A stretch of 64,000 nucleotides of DNA from Globodera rostochiensis (taxonomy: Eukaryota > Nematoda > Chromadorea > Rhabditida > Heteroderidae). The position numbers and the translations under genes are program-made. Positions 1-12,600 of this stretch are shown here, piece after piece. The notes under the pieces were generated by a model. The model did not search any database. It saw only the letters and a program-made list of their open reading frames with translations, and had not been told where the DNA came from. The stretch is from contig JAEVLN010000002.1 in assembly GCA_018350325.1 (NCBI GenBank), positions 2,754,295 through 2,818,294 on the forward strand, written 5' to 3'. The number at the start of each line of letters is the position of its first letter. Position 1 is the first letter of the stretch.

Positions 1-816
1 GTACAACAGCTGCTCCGAATATTGTTACGGTATTGTCAAAGTAGTCTATGGTGTTGATAAGCGCAGTTTTCAGCCTGGTCATTATGAAATAGGCGGCAAA
101 CAGCGACACTCCCAGCACAGTGACATGCTTTATCATCTCCGAGTCGCGCTTTCGACGCCGACGAAGAGCCGAGCCTGTTGTTGAACATTGGGAAACTGTT
201 ACATATCGCAACAATTGGGTCAATTGAACAAAAGGCCTATATCAAAAGCGTTGTAAAAATAATTAGTAATAAAATTTCTCTCCACAAATTGGGGGGGGGG
301 GAGGAATGCGCAAGAATTACGTCTAAAACGATGAGGAGCAGCAGCAGCAGCTTCACGCAGCAGCGGACCAATCTGTTTAAGCGGTCGAAGAACAACTCCC
401 GCCGCCCCCTTGGGCGTTTTGTTTTTCAATTGTTTGGCTTGGCCCCCGGTGCCGTCGTGTCCCATAAAATGGGCGGCCACATTTTGAGCATGTTCATTTG
501 CTGATGGAGGAAACATGGCAATCCAAAGCTTCATGGACAGCTTCACCAAATCATTGCGAGTCGGCGGTTTATTCGCGTCGTCAAAGAGTTTGTCAATGGC
601 TTCCTTTTGAAGTCCGGGCCCCAAATTGTTCGAAAGACGACGTAAAATGCCAACAAAAACAGTGTAAATTTGCCGATGTTCGGCTGATTTAAAAAAAGAC
701 TTTAGTGCCGTCCCCTGGGGGGAAACGTCCAAATTTTCTTTCTTTTCCTTTTCAGTCTTTTGAATAGCCGCCAAATGGTTGATAAATTGCATTGTCACTT
801 CATGTCGCAATTGGCC
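1..816 (-). CDS. Unrecognised single-TM protein, 3' part (partial)
   Basis: Two minus-strand exons are visible. The first (816-321) starts after a CTTCTAG acceptor and ends at a GTAATTC donor. The second (174-1) starts after CAACAACAG and runs off the window. The junction keeps frame and creates a basic stretch (SALRRRRKRD) followed by a hydrophobic segment (VLGVSLFAAYFIM), so the C-terminal part looks membrane-anchored. The first exon is soluble and helical (HEVTMQFINHLAAIQ, QIYTVFVGILRRLSNNLG). I do not recognise the family. The upstream exon with the true start is not resolved; an in-frame ATG lies at 792. The 10-base G run at 291-300 is in the intron between these exons. Confidence 0.55.
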
Positions 817-1557
817 CTAGAAGTTAAGACAAAATAAATAAAAGTAATTTTTTAAAACCAAAAAAGATAAACATTCTGTTAAAAAACATTAATTAATTAG
901 CATTTAAGAGAATGAAATGGCGGCACAAACCATTGAATTACCTTTAATTACCCACCCTGTAATAATTAATTACCCACTCTAGGTTGAAAATAATTAATTA
1001 CCCATGGGTAATTAAAACAGTATACACGGTATTTATATTATATGATCTGAATTAATTATTGTTTGCTTTTCTATTAACAAATAAATGAAATGATTAAACT
1101 TTAATATATTTCACCGTTTTGTCCAACCCTTCGGCTTCCATTCTCAACGTTTGTTCAAATTGTCCGGCACTGTCACAAGCTTTTCCCCCGTGCTTTGTTT
1201 CGTTACAGTTAAAGCTGCGGTGCTCATTCGACAATAACGAAATTATATTGTCAAAAACATTTCTTAATTTAATATTTTTAGCTCTAAAATAATAAAATTA
1301 ATTATTTACATTGGATTTGTCGTCCATTTTTCGTCCTGCACTTTTACTATAAATATTCTTTTTTGAATTAATTTATTTTCGAAAACAAACCTTCAAGCTG
1401 ATGAAGTTCCGAGAGTAGAATTTCAGTGAGATTTAAATTTACTGCAACTGAGTTTTGAAAATATTGGAGACAAAAAAGAAAAATAAATGAAACCATAGAA
1501 AACCTTAAAAATTAAAAAACATTTAAAATTGTGTTGTTTTATTCAAAGTATTGTAAC

Positions 1558-1736
1558 TAGAGCCCGGACTTGAGCTTCGAGCGAGATCTCGAGTCGAGAT
1601 TCTCAAAAAAATGGTCTCGAAAAATCTCGTAAAGCTCAATTTTAGTCAAGCGAGATCTCGAGGTCGAGATTTTTCGAGAATCTCGTCGAGATTTTTCGAG
1701 ATCCTCGAGACGAGATCTCGTCTCAACCGGGCTCTA
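1558..1736. mobile_element. hAT-type MITE, TCGAGATC theme
   Basis: Terminal inverted repeat TAGAGCCCGG / CCGGGCTCTA, flanked by a perfect 8-bp target duplication ATTGTAAC (1550-1557 and 1737-1744). The interior is a degenerate reiteration of TCGAGATCTCG in both orientations. It has the same theme as the element at 57895. Confidence 0.85.
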
Positions 1737-2123
1737 ATTGTAACAGTTGCTAATTTATTTATCTTCATTAAATCATTCTAAACATACAGTTTATACATAT
1801 ATAATTTATTCGCAGAATTTTATAAGATGCCAAAATTAGAAATGGTAATTTACAAACAGAATTTAATAATTTTATGTCAGCTCAGTTTGAACAAATCTTT
1901 AGCAGTTAATAAATAAATATCAGAGAATTGATTTCACCGGGTAGCCAATTTATGGCCGCCGCCCCCCCCCCTTCCGGCCCGGCTTCATCCCGCGTCAAGT
2001 GATTCGATGGGCGGTTGGTTGGTTGGCATCCGGTGCCTGCCAAATTGTTATTTATTTTAATTATTAAATGTTTTCAAGTTAAATGTTTTTATTACTTTAC
2101 CTGTAAAATTAAGCATTCAAAAT

Positions 2124-2281
2124 TGGAGACCAAAATTTTGAACTTTCTGGACCCGGAACCCGGATTCCAGAAATAAAAATCAACCCGGGCCGGGTCCGGA
2201 TAATCCGGGATTTAGCAAAAAAAAACCGGATTCAACCGGATTATCCAGGTCCGGCTAATCCGGGTTCGGACCTGGTCTCCA
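2124..2281. mobile_element. hAT-like MITE, CCGGATTATCC theme
   Basis: Ends TGGAGACC / GGTCTCCA are inverted repeats. The flanks TTCAAAAT and TTTAAATT match at 6 of 8 bases. The interior reiterates CCGGATT/AATCCGG and GGACCCGG words. Confidence 0.6.
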
Positions 2282-2766
2282 TTTAAATTTGCTGCAGTTT
2301 TTTTGACCCGTCTTTGTAAAATGAATATTTCTAAACTTTTTAGGGATATAAACAACACAAAAGTTGAAAAAGAAATTGACACCTTAAATTTTAAAACATT
2401 TAATTTCACATTTTAACAAAAAATTCCCGATATTTAGGGGTCGGGTAATTTGTGTATAAAAATCGATTAATATAAACATTTATTCATTATTTAATTTGTG
2501 TATAAAAATCGATTAATATTGTATAATTCATTGTTGGAATCGAGACTCTTCTCAACTCCAAACAAACGGCGCATTGCCTGCCTAATTCATGCGTATAATT
2601 TGCCAACGTAAAATATATGCCTATTACACGTGTATAAACGGCACAAATACACGTTTTCTTAATGCCATTGTGTATCATTTATAATTCTTTTCATCAAAAA
2701 TTAATTCATTATAATCTTATTCTTTTAATAAATTTTAATTTTATATAATATTTTTATGTTATAGCA

Positions 2767-2904
2767 ATGTTCTTACTAAAATGTTCACTTTTGGCCTGCG
2801 TTATTGGACTGTTTCCTGCACATTCCGCAAAGACTGCTAGAAGTTCGACGACCAGCGGCGAACAGTCATCAAATGCCGGCAAAAAGTTTATTTTCAAGAA
2901 ATGA
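2767..2904 (+). CDS. Small secreted peptide ORF (45 aa)
   Basis: A continuous 45-codon frame starts with a textbook signal peptide (MFLLKCSLLACVIGLFPAHS) followed by a short Ser/Thr/Lys-rich tail ending FIFKK and a stop. It is immediately upstream of the five-exon gene at 2971. I could not find an in-frame splice connecting the two, so they are listed separately. It could instead be the first exon of a longer secreted protein, with a donor at the GTTTAT before the stop. Function unknown. Confidence 0.4.
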   Translation: MFLLKCSLLACVIGLFPAHSAKTARSSTTSGEQSSNAGKKFIFKK

Positions 2905-2970
2905 AATTTGACAAAAAGTTAACTAATTAACACAAAAAGTTAACTAATTAACCCTAACAAAACTCTTTTC

Positions 2971-3907
2971 ATGGCCATCCGAATGGTGGACGCCATTGCT
3001 TTTGTGCAACTATTCGATCTTCATTCTCGATCACTTTACCGCAAGGATGCAGAAAGTGACGGTCCCGGATTTAAGAAAGCGCCCAACAAAATAGAGCTGA
3101 TTTTGAAGGATAAGGATTTCAAATTCGCCGGTACAAATATTTAAAAAATAAATAAAATTTAAATGAAATTATTTGTTTATTTGAGAGCCTTTCTTTCGCT
3201 ATATGTGTAAACTTCGTGTCAACATTGATGCTTTAAACACAGAATTGGCGGAGGCAAAGCACCAAGCCGACATTGAGAATGACCAAGTTTTATCCAGATT
3301 TGTAAGCAATAATATTAATTATTATTTAATATTAAATATTATTAAATGTTTTTTTTAGTATGCAAAGGAAGTTGAGCCATTCGAAATTGATCATCCGAAT
3401 GAGAAGTTTAACATAATTTCGCGCATTTACCTCACCCAATACATTACAATTTGTCGCTTTTTTCTTCAAAAATTTCTCACAATCAATTCGGAGAACGAAA
3501 TGCATTTTGGAAAAGTAATTAATTATGTATAATCAAAATTAATCAGTGCGTGAATTTTAGATTATGAAAATTTTGCAATCCAATCAAAAAGTGTTGGATT
3601 TGGTTCGATATGAGAAGAAATTGGAACAATTTGATGCGATCTTAAAAAGTAACAAAATTCTAATACAGAAAAAATTGGAATATTTTGGCGAAGAATGTGT
3701 AAAAACTGTAAGTGTTTTACATAAAACCATTAAACTAATTAATTTATTATTATTTTTGAACAGAAAATTTATAAATTGTCATACACTAACGATCAATATT
3801 TGCACTCAATTGAATCAATTGAGAGCAAATTAAACAATCTTGACTGCATTTGGTTGCAAGATGATGCGAGTGAAGGAGCGCGTCACTTTTGGACAGTTGG
3901 TAATTAA
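2971..3907 (+). CDS. Unknown five-exon helical protein
   Basis: Exons 2971-3130, 3243-3301, 3359-3514, 3561-3707 and 3764-3907 join in frame through canonical GT..AG introns (GTACAA, GTAAGC, GTAATT, GTAAGT donors; TTTTTAG and GAACAG acceptors). The predicted protein of about 220 residues is charged and mostly helical, with heptad-like stretches (ELAEAKHQADIENDQ, DLVRYEKKLEQFDAIL) and no clear membrane segment. I do not recognise it. Consistent phase at every junction is the main support. The start is the first ATG after an upstream in-frame stop. Its stop lies at the edge of the tandem repeat that follows. Confidence 0.55.
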
Positions 3908-4180
3908 TTAATTAATTAATCGGTGATCATATAAATAATCAATCAATCAGTAATTAATAGTTATTCGGTGATCATATCAATAATCAATCAATCAGTAATT
4001 AATAGTTATTCGGTGATCATATCAATAATCAATCAATCATTAATTAGTTATTCGGTGTTCATATCAATAATCAATCAATCATTAATTAGTTATTCGGTGT
4101 TCATATCAATAATCAATCAATCATTAATTAGTTATTCGGAGATCATACCAATATCAATCAATCAATCATTAATTAATTAG
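3905..4180. repeat. Tandem repeat, about 58-bp unit, about 5 copies
   Basis: The unit carries GGTGATCATATCAATAATC, then an ATCAATCA run and TTAATTAGTTATTC. Copies differ by small changes (GTGATCAT becomes GTGTTCAT). It contains the palindrome TGATCA seen in other arrays of this window. The array is open in one frame but low-complexity, so it is not called coding. Confidence 0.8.
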
Positions 4181-4360
4181 ATGTTTATTGGTGTAGTTAA
4201 AGGGGTAGCAAGTGTTTAATGGCAAAAACAGCGTTTACTAACTATAAGTAGCTCTTCTCAAAAAAGATAGGTTTAATCTATAAAAATAATTTAGTGCTTA
4301 AACTTTTAAATTAAAAATTAAAAAAATAATAAATAATATTATAAAAATGTATGGATTTGT

Positions 4361-5417
4361 TGTTGCCCATTTCAAGACAAACGACCAAATGTTCGACAAA
4401 CTTTGTGGGTTGTTCGGCATGCTGAACGTTGTGACGGCGTCGACAAGGAATGGGGCAAAGGTTTGGACGCATTGGCACGACAAGACCCGCCGCTGTCCCC
4501 GGGGGGCATTGAGCAATCCAAAGAGCTTGGAAAATGGTCAAAATACAATTTATATTTAATTAAAGATTCTGAAAGTTTGAATTAGGTTCGAGAAGTTGCC
4601 AATTAGCAAAGTGTTCGCCTCGCCATTCAAACGAACACTCGAGACCAGCACTTTGCTGTTGGGAGAGCGTCGACGCGTTCACGTAAACGTCGAGCCGGGG
4701 CTTGGCGAGGTCTGCTGAATATTTTTTGTTTGTTAGTTCGTTAATATGTAATAATTAGTGTTAATAATTAATTGTTAATTTAGTGATCCATTAGTGTTTT
4801 TAGTTTCTTAAACCGTGCGCAGTCCAACTCGGCTTTATGCAAATGCCGGATTTGCACAAAGCATTTCCATTAACTGACCCAAATTATTTGCCGGTCTACA
4901 GCAAAAAGTAAGAAGACTGAAATGGCTTTGTTTTTTTCCTGATTTTATCAAATAGAATTTTAGTAAATATTATTTTAATTATTAATTAATTAATTAGTCA
5001 GTCTTTTGGGTCCTTTGAATTGTTACGCCTTTAAGAGCGCTCGAGGCAATTGTGGCCGAAGCCGTCTCCAATAAAAAGGAAGAAGAAAGGAAATGCCATT
5101 TTATGGTGGAGCAAACGCTTCGCCACATTTTGGAACAAAATCAAAAAGGTAAAGCAAATTAAAAAAGAAAATTCAACAAAAAAAGACTTAGGCAATTTGA
5201 GAAAATGTTTTTGCCCTTTTCAGCCGAACACATTGTGTTGGTCAGCCACCGCGACACGATTGGCCACATTCACAAATTGTTGGGCGGTGAATGGGCCGTC
5301 GTCGGCCAAGCTACCGTAAGCAAATTTGTACGGTATAAGGATGTCGATCGTTTGGACATTCTGAAGCAATTCGTTGTGGAATATTCCGGCAATGTGTCGA
5401 CTTTTCCGACAAACTAA
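4361..5417 (+). CDS. Histidine phosphatase (phosphoglycerate-mutase superfamily, UBASH3/STS-like)
   Basis: Exons read in one consistent frame: the RHG-type motif VVRHAERCD near 4412; VFASPFKRTLETS after the intron at about 4532-4584; VEPGLGE; a region with PNYLPVY; and the second catalytic histidine in LVSHRDTIGH near 5240. The C-terminus ends VSTFPTN. The order of motifs (RHxER, then SPFKRTxET, then SHRDT) is that of the two-histidine phosphatases, closest in feel to the UBASH3/STS-like branch. The RHG glycine is alanine here and the usual SHGDT is SHRDT. The 5' end is unclear: the RHAER frame has no ATG before an upstream stop, while the ATG at 4347 is out of frame. A missing upstream exon or a frameshift is likely. 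Confidence 0.75.
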
Positions 5418-6674
5418 AACAATCGGGTTTTAGGGCTTTTTAGGCTGCGCGCGGTGCCAGCATTATGTGGGGGGGGGGCAACGTTTTTCTGTTCAACACT
5501 TTTGCAAAAATTTAAAAAAAAAACGGTTTTGAAAGTCCCCTAAATGTCTGTTACAATTCCGAAACATAAAATGAAAGAAAAAGTTGAAACAGAAAAACGT
5601 TTTGTCGGGAGTATCGAAACGATTGTTTGATATTTTGTGATTTTCTTTTACCGCAACCGACTTTCAGTTTTTCATTAATTTTCCCAAAAAGCTGATCGAT
5701 CGATTCCCGAATGTTTTAACAATTTCTTGCATTTGTTGTGGGTTGACATTTTCTTTGGCTTTATTTAAAACTCATTTCATTCATTCATTTCCATTATCAT
5801 CGGCATAAATTTGGTATTGAATGCTGCAAAGTTGATGTTTAATGATGGTAGTTTAACTTGGGTTTGCATTTAAATTTTATTAGAATTCAATTTTGTGAAG
5901 ATATTCAAATAATACTAACCCCTCGTTTTTTCAAAAAAGAAATTTTTCCCATTTAATATTTCAAAATAAACAGAGTTTATTCCAAAGGATTTCTTTAAAC
6001 AAATGAATGAAATTATTTTAAAACTTAATTTGCAAGTTAAAATCCTATTGATTCTAGATTAAAAATTATCTTTTTTCGCTCATTGCAAAAAAAAGTGATC
6101 GCAAAACTTAATTAACCAAAAATCCTTAATTGAACATGAAAACTTCGCTGAATTCATGAACAATAACTTTTTCACCGGAACCCATTTTTAACCACGCATT
6201 GGCCCGCAGAGAATGTGCTTTCTTCCAATTTTCTCGTAGGGCGATCATTCATTCATCCATCGATCCTTTCCGATCACTTCTCCGATCACCCAGCCACCCA
6301 TCTGTTTGTTTTACTCAATAATCCAGCAGCCTTTTCCCCCCCCCCCCCCTCCAGCACTTTTCCGCCGGATGGCCGAGGGGCTGTTAATTTGGTTCAGTTG
6401 GCCAATCGACTGAAATTCCGAAAAATCGCCCGTCAGATCCCCCCCCCCCACCCCGGGGGCTTTTCAGCTTATCAATTAGAAAACATTTGTCCCTCTGGCA
6501 TTTCATTTCCTCTTTTTCTTCATTCCTTTCACCGATTTTTCGCAAAAGATGCCTCCCTGAAATCATTGGGTCGGTCATGTGCTCAGCAAATACATTTTTT
6601 TTTTCTTGTAAATAAAATTAGTAACCAATTTAAATTGCATAACAAAATCACAAATTTTTTTGATTAGTGATATA
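5418..6674. other. Intergenic, homopolymer-rich
   Basis: No supported gene. It has a G9 run near 5470 and C runs of 10-12 near 6340 and 6441. The 150-codon frame at 6215-6667 is dominated by Pro/Ser/His from the C-runs and lacks splice or domain support. Confidence 0.5.
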
Positions 6675-9600
6675 ATGAAGCGATTTTCTGAGAATTCGTT
6701 TTTTCAAAAGTTTCTGAAAGAACGTCGGCATGAAACGACCACCACTACAACAACTGAATACAAAAAGTGAGAACATTTAAAATTCATTTTATTTACGCAT
6801 TTAACTAAATTCTGATCAATTTTGGCAAATTTTTGCTATTATAATTTTGCGTAAATATTAAAAATAAAATTCAAAAAACTTTTTAGGTATTCGAATAGCC
6901 ATCATGAAGAGTTCAGCAGCAGCAATGGGCAAAAAGAGGAACATTTTTATGGAAGAAATGGAAACTCAAAATCGCTGCACTTTACTCAGTCCTTACAAGT
7001 GAGTTCAAAACCTCGTTTTCTTAATTAATTAGTGATTGTTTATTTTTTATTCAATAAAAACAAATAAATTCTTATCTATTAAATTAAGGATGCTTTTCAA
7101 TCGAATTCGCCAGAAGACGACCACCGGCTTTCCAAAGAATTTCCGCCACTGCAACGCGAGCCACGGCACTATCAGCCCCGAAATATCCGAGAGGAACAAA
7201 AAGTTTAAATTTTAAAAATAAATTTTAAATTCTATTCATATAAAACAGGAGTTGTCTGAGCATTTCGATGGCGACACATTTATTCAAAGTCAACAACAAA
7301 AACTGTTTGAGTTTCGGGAACAGTTCAATAATGGCAACATTGACCGAGCCCAACAACATCAGCAACGGTTGAATGTGAACCCAAAAGATGCTCAAGCAGT
7401 ACCTGCAACACAACCGACCGCAGAAGGACGCCATTTTCGAACGATGGCAATGAAAAGGACTACAGAACGCCAGCAGCAATTTGTTGAGCGAAGATGGTTG
7501 AGTAAACTTTTTGATTTTAAATTTTGTAAAATTTCACTTTCGAATTTCAAAAGATTAAAATTAAAATTCATTCGACCCCTCTGCACAGGCAGCACATGTC
7601 GATGCCACCTTTGGAGCGTCACCGCCTGTTGCAAGCGCAACAGCAGACGCCACACGATCTGGTGTTGGACCGTTTTCCACCCCAACTTGTTCAAAGCGTT
7701 CACCAGCAAGCAGACGCGGCAGAGCGACGCCGCGAGCGTGGCTCCTCACGCGGCTTCAGCCCATTCCCCGTGTTTGGCCCGTTCATGACGAACAGCAACA
7801 GCACCGCTGCCGCCGCCGCCGCAATGCCACCGACACCACCGCGTCAGCACAGTATGCCGCCACAGCAGACATGCGCGGGGGCCAAACGCACGTCGGTACC
7901 GCCGCCGTCGGACGAAATGTCAATGTCCATGACGACGTCGCAGTACAAGGTCACAGCACAAAAGGGAAAGTTGAAGTCCACCAGAATGGCTAATGATTAT
8001 AGTCGATTGGGATTTTCAGGTTTTAACCTATTTTTTTGCGGATTAAGTTTGACGAGAGAAGCCCGGAAATAGCATTCATTTCGAAAAATTTTAGAAATAG
8101 AGCGACTTTTTGGCATTTTTATGAGAAAAATGCAATTTTTAGGCATTTTTCCGAAAATTCTTGAATTATAAGTACTTCTTTTTTTGGACCAAAAATCCAC
8201 CTCCAAAGATCGACATTTTCCCTAAAATTTTTTTATTTTGATATTTTTTATAAAATTTTCAAAAATAAAACATTTATAATTGTGAAAATTGACGAATTTT
8301 GAAGGGTTTTACGCATAAAATGACCGGATTTGGTTAGTTTTAGCCCATTTTTTATCAATATTTTGGCACTTTTTAGGGTTTTTGGCCAATATTTTGGGGT
8401 TTTTTGGTCAATATTTTACGTTTTTTAGTCAATATAAATCCAATCTCTACTGATGATTAGCCGATTGGGATCAGATAATACAACTTTTTTATTAATAAAT
8501 TTGCAATTTCTTCAAATGTTGCCTTAAGATTGTCTATGATCAGCCGCAACATCCGGCGCCAATGGCCGCCTCCAGCAGTGGAGACGAATGGCAATCCGCC
8601 TACGAATTTTTGCCGCAATCGACAAAACATTTTGCAACTTTACCACCAAAAACGGCACCAAAACCGCAACATTTGGTAAGTGCAAAATGAAGCACATTTA
8701 AATATTTTATTCGATTCCTTAAATTAGAGTTGATCGGTAGCGGGATTTTTGGTAAAAACCGGGACCGGGATTGACCGGGATCGTGAAAGCCGGGATCGGG
8801 ATCGGGATTTCGACTTTTCAAAAACCGGGATCGGGATTCCAAAACCGGGATAATCCCGACCGGTCCCGACCGGGATCCCGATCCCGACCATCTACTTAAA
8901 ATCTTAAAATATATTTAATTACCTAACAAACACTTGGCGTTAAGTCTAACAGTGCAAATTTTGTGACATTTGCGCCTTCGCCCACCGTTGAGAACGTCCA
9001 ATGCACCTTCAATTTGAACAAACTCAACGCGTATTCGAGACAATTGGCAACAAAATGCATATGGCCAATGCGCGATTCGCAAATGTTCCAAAGCGTTGTG
9101 AGCGTTGGGGGTAAGAAAATTTTAAAAAGTCCGGCACATTCAGCCAAGAAAATCCGACATTTAAATAAGGATTTAGAGCGCATTTATTGTTCAAGTCTTG
9201 AAGAAAATCCCGACATTATTGTTCAAGTCTTGAAGAAATCCCGACATTATTGTTCAAGTCTTGAAGAAAATCCCGAAATTATTGTTCAAGTCTTGAAGAA
9301 AATCCCGAAATTATTGTTCAAGTCTTGAAGAAAATGCCGACATTTTGTTCAAGTCTTGAAGAAAATCCCGAAATTATTGTTCAAGTCTTGAAGAAAATGC
9401 CGACATTATTGTTCAAGGCTTGAAGAAAATGCCGACATTATTGTTCAAGTCTTGAAGAAAATGCCGACATTATTGTTCAAGTCTTGAAGAAAATTGCTGC
9501 CATTTTCAGACCCAACAAAAGTGCAGCAACTTTTGAACGAATCAACAACTCTTTCGGAGCGTCAGGCGAACGACGAAGTGCGCAAATTTATGGGCGCCTC

Positions 9601-12600
9601 GGGCACCATTTCCCCTCCAGCGCAATTGCACATTTCTCAGGAAGCGCAGAGTGAATTAATTAATTATTTGTGCTTTTTGTTAAAATCGACTCCATTTTAA
9701 ATGTTAATTAATACTGAATTATATTAACCTCTCTCCCAGAGAATAACCACAAATATCGATACTAAAGAAAAAACTAAAAAATTAAATTATTTAAAAAAAA
9801 ATTTAAACCTAAATAAGAATTTTTTTCTAAAAAAAAATCAAAAACAATAATTAATTAATTTTATAACCTCTTCTTTGGAAAAAAAGAATTCTCATTAAAA
9901 TAAAAATTAAAAGAAAAATATTTAAACCTTAGAATAATGAATACTAAAGACTTTTTTAATCTTAAAATATCTCTTACCTAATTAATTTATATTTTATTTG
10001 CATTAAAATTTAAAATAATATTTAGGTCGGCAATCTGTAAAGGTGGAATTTAATGGACCTGTCCATTTTGTGCACACAACGAATTTGAATGTGTCAACAA
10101 ACAATCGTGACAACAAAACGCCATTGGCTGAGCCCATTGAAAGGTAATTAAAATCACTTTTTTGTTTTTATTTCTCTCATTAATTTTAATAAATAAAAAA
10201 ACATAATTTAATTATTTTAATAGAAAAAATGGACAATTGGACGACATTCAACGTGACAAAATGACAATTTCACCGCCCGTTGAGCGATACATTGACAGTG
10301 TGTGCGACTTTGGGCCAATTTTTGCGGAAATTGGCCAAACTCTGAAGACGCAAAATCAAAATTACACTTTGACACCAACTGGCAATTTTCGAAAAGTCGA
10401 ACAGACAAAGCAACACAACAACAAAGACAACAACAACAACAACAATGACCATGTTGAACACAGTAAATTTAAATAGAAAATAATACAAAAATTCGATTTT
10501 AATTAATAAAATAAAACAACTGATTTTACCACATCATTTATTCTTTATTCCTTTGGCACAATTTGCTTTAATTAATTCCCATCAAAAAATTAAAAGAATT
10601 TAAATTTTTAGAGTCTCCCGAGAAAACTGCAGCTTTTACTTACCGAATTCAAAGCGCCGAGCAACAAAAACCGTTCACAAGAAGGCGACCATCTTCTCAC
10701 GAATTGGAAGTGAGCAAATGAAAAAAATAAAAAATAAAATTGCGGTTTCTGAATTTAAAAAAAAAATCAAAAAACGATTTGGACGCTTAAAACAATCCTC
10801 AAGGCTCAACAACCCGCCGGCAATGTGCCCTATTTGGTAGAGAGCACTTCTCAATGCCATTTTGCTCGTGTGTCAGCGATCACCCAAGAATGGCGCTTGG
10901 CACGAGTGCCGGATGAGCGTGCCGAGTGCGCAGTGGTGGTGACGGCACGGAGACAAATGTGTCGCTCAAAAGCAAGTGTTTTTTTAATTCTTTTTCCAAA
11001 ATTATTAAAAAATGTTTTTTTGAACTTTTTAGGATTTATTTGCACGTATTCCAAACGTTGAAATGCCCGCTTATCATCAGAATTCCCTTTGCCGCCGTCC
11101 TTCTGCCAATTATTCAGAAAAATGGGCTCAAAATTCCGCGTCCTCTTATCAACATCAAACTTATCAAAGCACAACAAACAAAACTACCGTATCTCCACCA
11201 CAGTGTCACCAAAAATACAGTACCATACCGTCATCATACACGCCGGTACATCGTACGCAAAGCGCAGATTGCGCTTCGATTGAGGCGTGCAGGTGGCGGC
11301 GACATGACGATGCGGAAGACGCATTGCGCAGCGCGCTGACCGATGTGCAACGTGAGCAGGCGGCTGCGCGCGCGTACAGCAAACGATGCCAATGTGCCGA
11401 AGCGGAACGCATTGAGCGTGCCATCCTCACAATTTCGGAGGGCCTGCGCAGACCGCTGGTATATAAAACATTGTCTAATTTGGCAAAATGCGTTATTTAT
11501 TTTGGGAACCGGTGTCGAAAGCCCAGGCAGAGGTCAAGGAGGAGCTGTTACGAGTTCGACTCGCTCAGCTGATACTGAACTTGGACCCGGACAACGATTC
11601 TCAGCACGTGCCGCGTCCATCCGCCGATAAAGTCTCTAATTAAATTTTAAATAAAATTTAAAAGTAATTTAATTAGATAATATTACAAAAAAGTTCCGTT
11701 GCAGCAGATGCCCCACGGATTCTTGACGCAAGACTACAAGGAGGCGTTGCGGGCGCCGATTGCACTGTTGCGTCAGAAGTTGCGCTTGCTAGAGCACCGC
11801 CTGGTGCATGAGGACGCGGATGGAATTGGCACTGAGTTGCGCCAGATCAGCGCAACGCCACCTCTGTTGCGCAGCGAAGAGCAGCGGCGTCGGCAAGAGA
11901 CGCTCAGCGTTCGCAACGGCGAGATTGCACGCATGACGCCATTGATTGGCATCTTGCAGCACAAGCTGAGCGCGCTGGACGGCGCGTGCACGCGCAGAGT
12001 GCACACGGAGCAGATGCCGCAACAACAACAACAGCAGTTTAACTACCGAATTGTTGAAAATGGTATTAACAAAATACACAATTCATGTGACACTTGTTGC
12101 TAAAGCATGCAATTAAACTGATCTATTAATGACCCAAGCAGCATTTTGTTTGCCCTTAAGAAAGTCGACCAACGCTTTATGCAGAGCGCAAGACGGTGCA
12201 CGAGCTACTGAAGCGGATCAGCGGCGAGATTGAGACAATTCACGAGCTCTGTCGTCGGGACGAGGTGCGCGATCGACTGGACGCTGTGTTGGGAGTGTTG
12301 AAGCGCGTCGCCGCGTCCGTTGATCAGATAACGGCAACGCTGGACGGCACCAGCGGCTCGGATGCGCAGCGACGGACTGCGCAAGCAGATCAAATGGAGC
12401 AGCAGCAGTCCGCGCAGTTGGAGCAGCATTTTGCGTTCGAAATGGAAGGCATGAAAAGGGGTTGAGATAATAAACAATTTAATCGTAATGATTAAATTTG
12501 TAAATGTTCAGACAGAACACGCTGCAGCCCAAGCAAATTGGAGCAGGCCATTGAGCGTCGAGAAGCGGAAAAAGCGTCACAAATACAGAACAAAAAGCGA

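Larger units (their letters stand above)
817..2766. other. Intergenic, with two inverted-repeat elements
   Basis: No convincing coding region. It holds short ATTAATTACCCA-like direct repeats (about 945-1015), the inverted-repeat elements at 1558-1736 and 2124-2281, a C10 run near 1966 and a duplicated GTGTATAAAAATCGATTAATAT word (about 2452-2520). Confidence 0.5.

Noticed and set aside
3968..4180. 70-codon frame of repeated IISIINQSLISYSV.
   Set aside because: It is the translation of a tandem DNA repeat with no start context or neighbours in frame.
6215..6667. 150-codon plus-strand frame.
   Set aside because: Composition is driven by C-runs (Pro, Ser, His); no domain, splice context or start support.
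10270..10488. Minus-strand hydrophobic frame opposite the Asn codons.
   Set aside because: It is the antisense of an AAC/CAA repeat in a real plus-strand exon.
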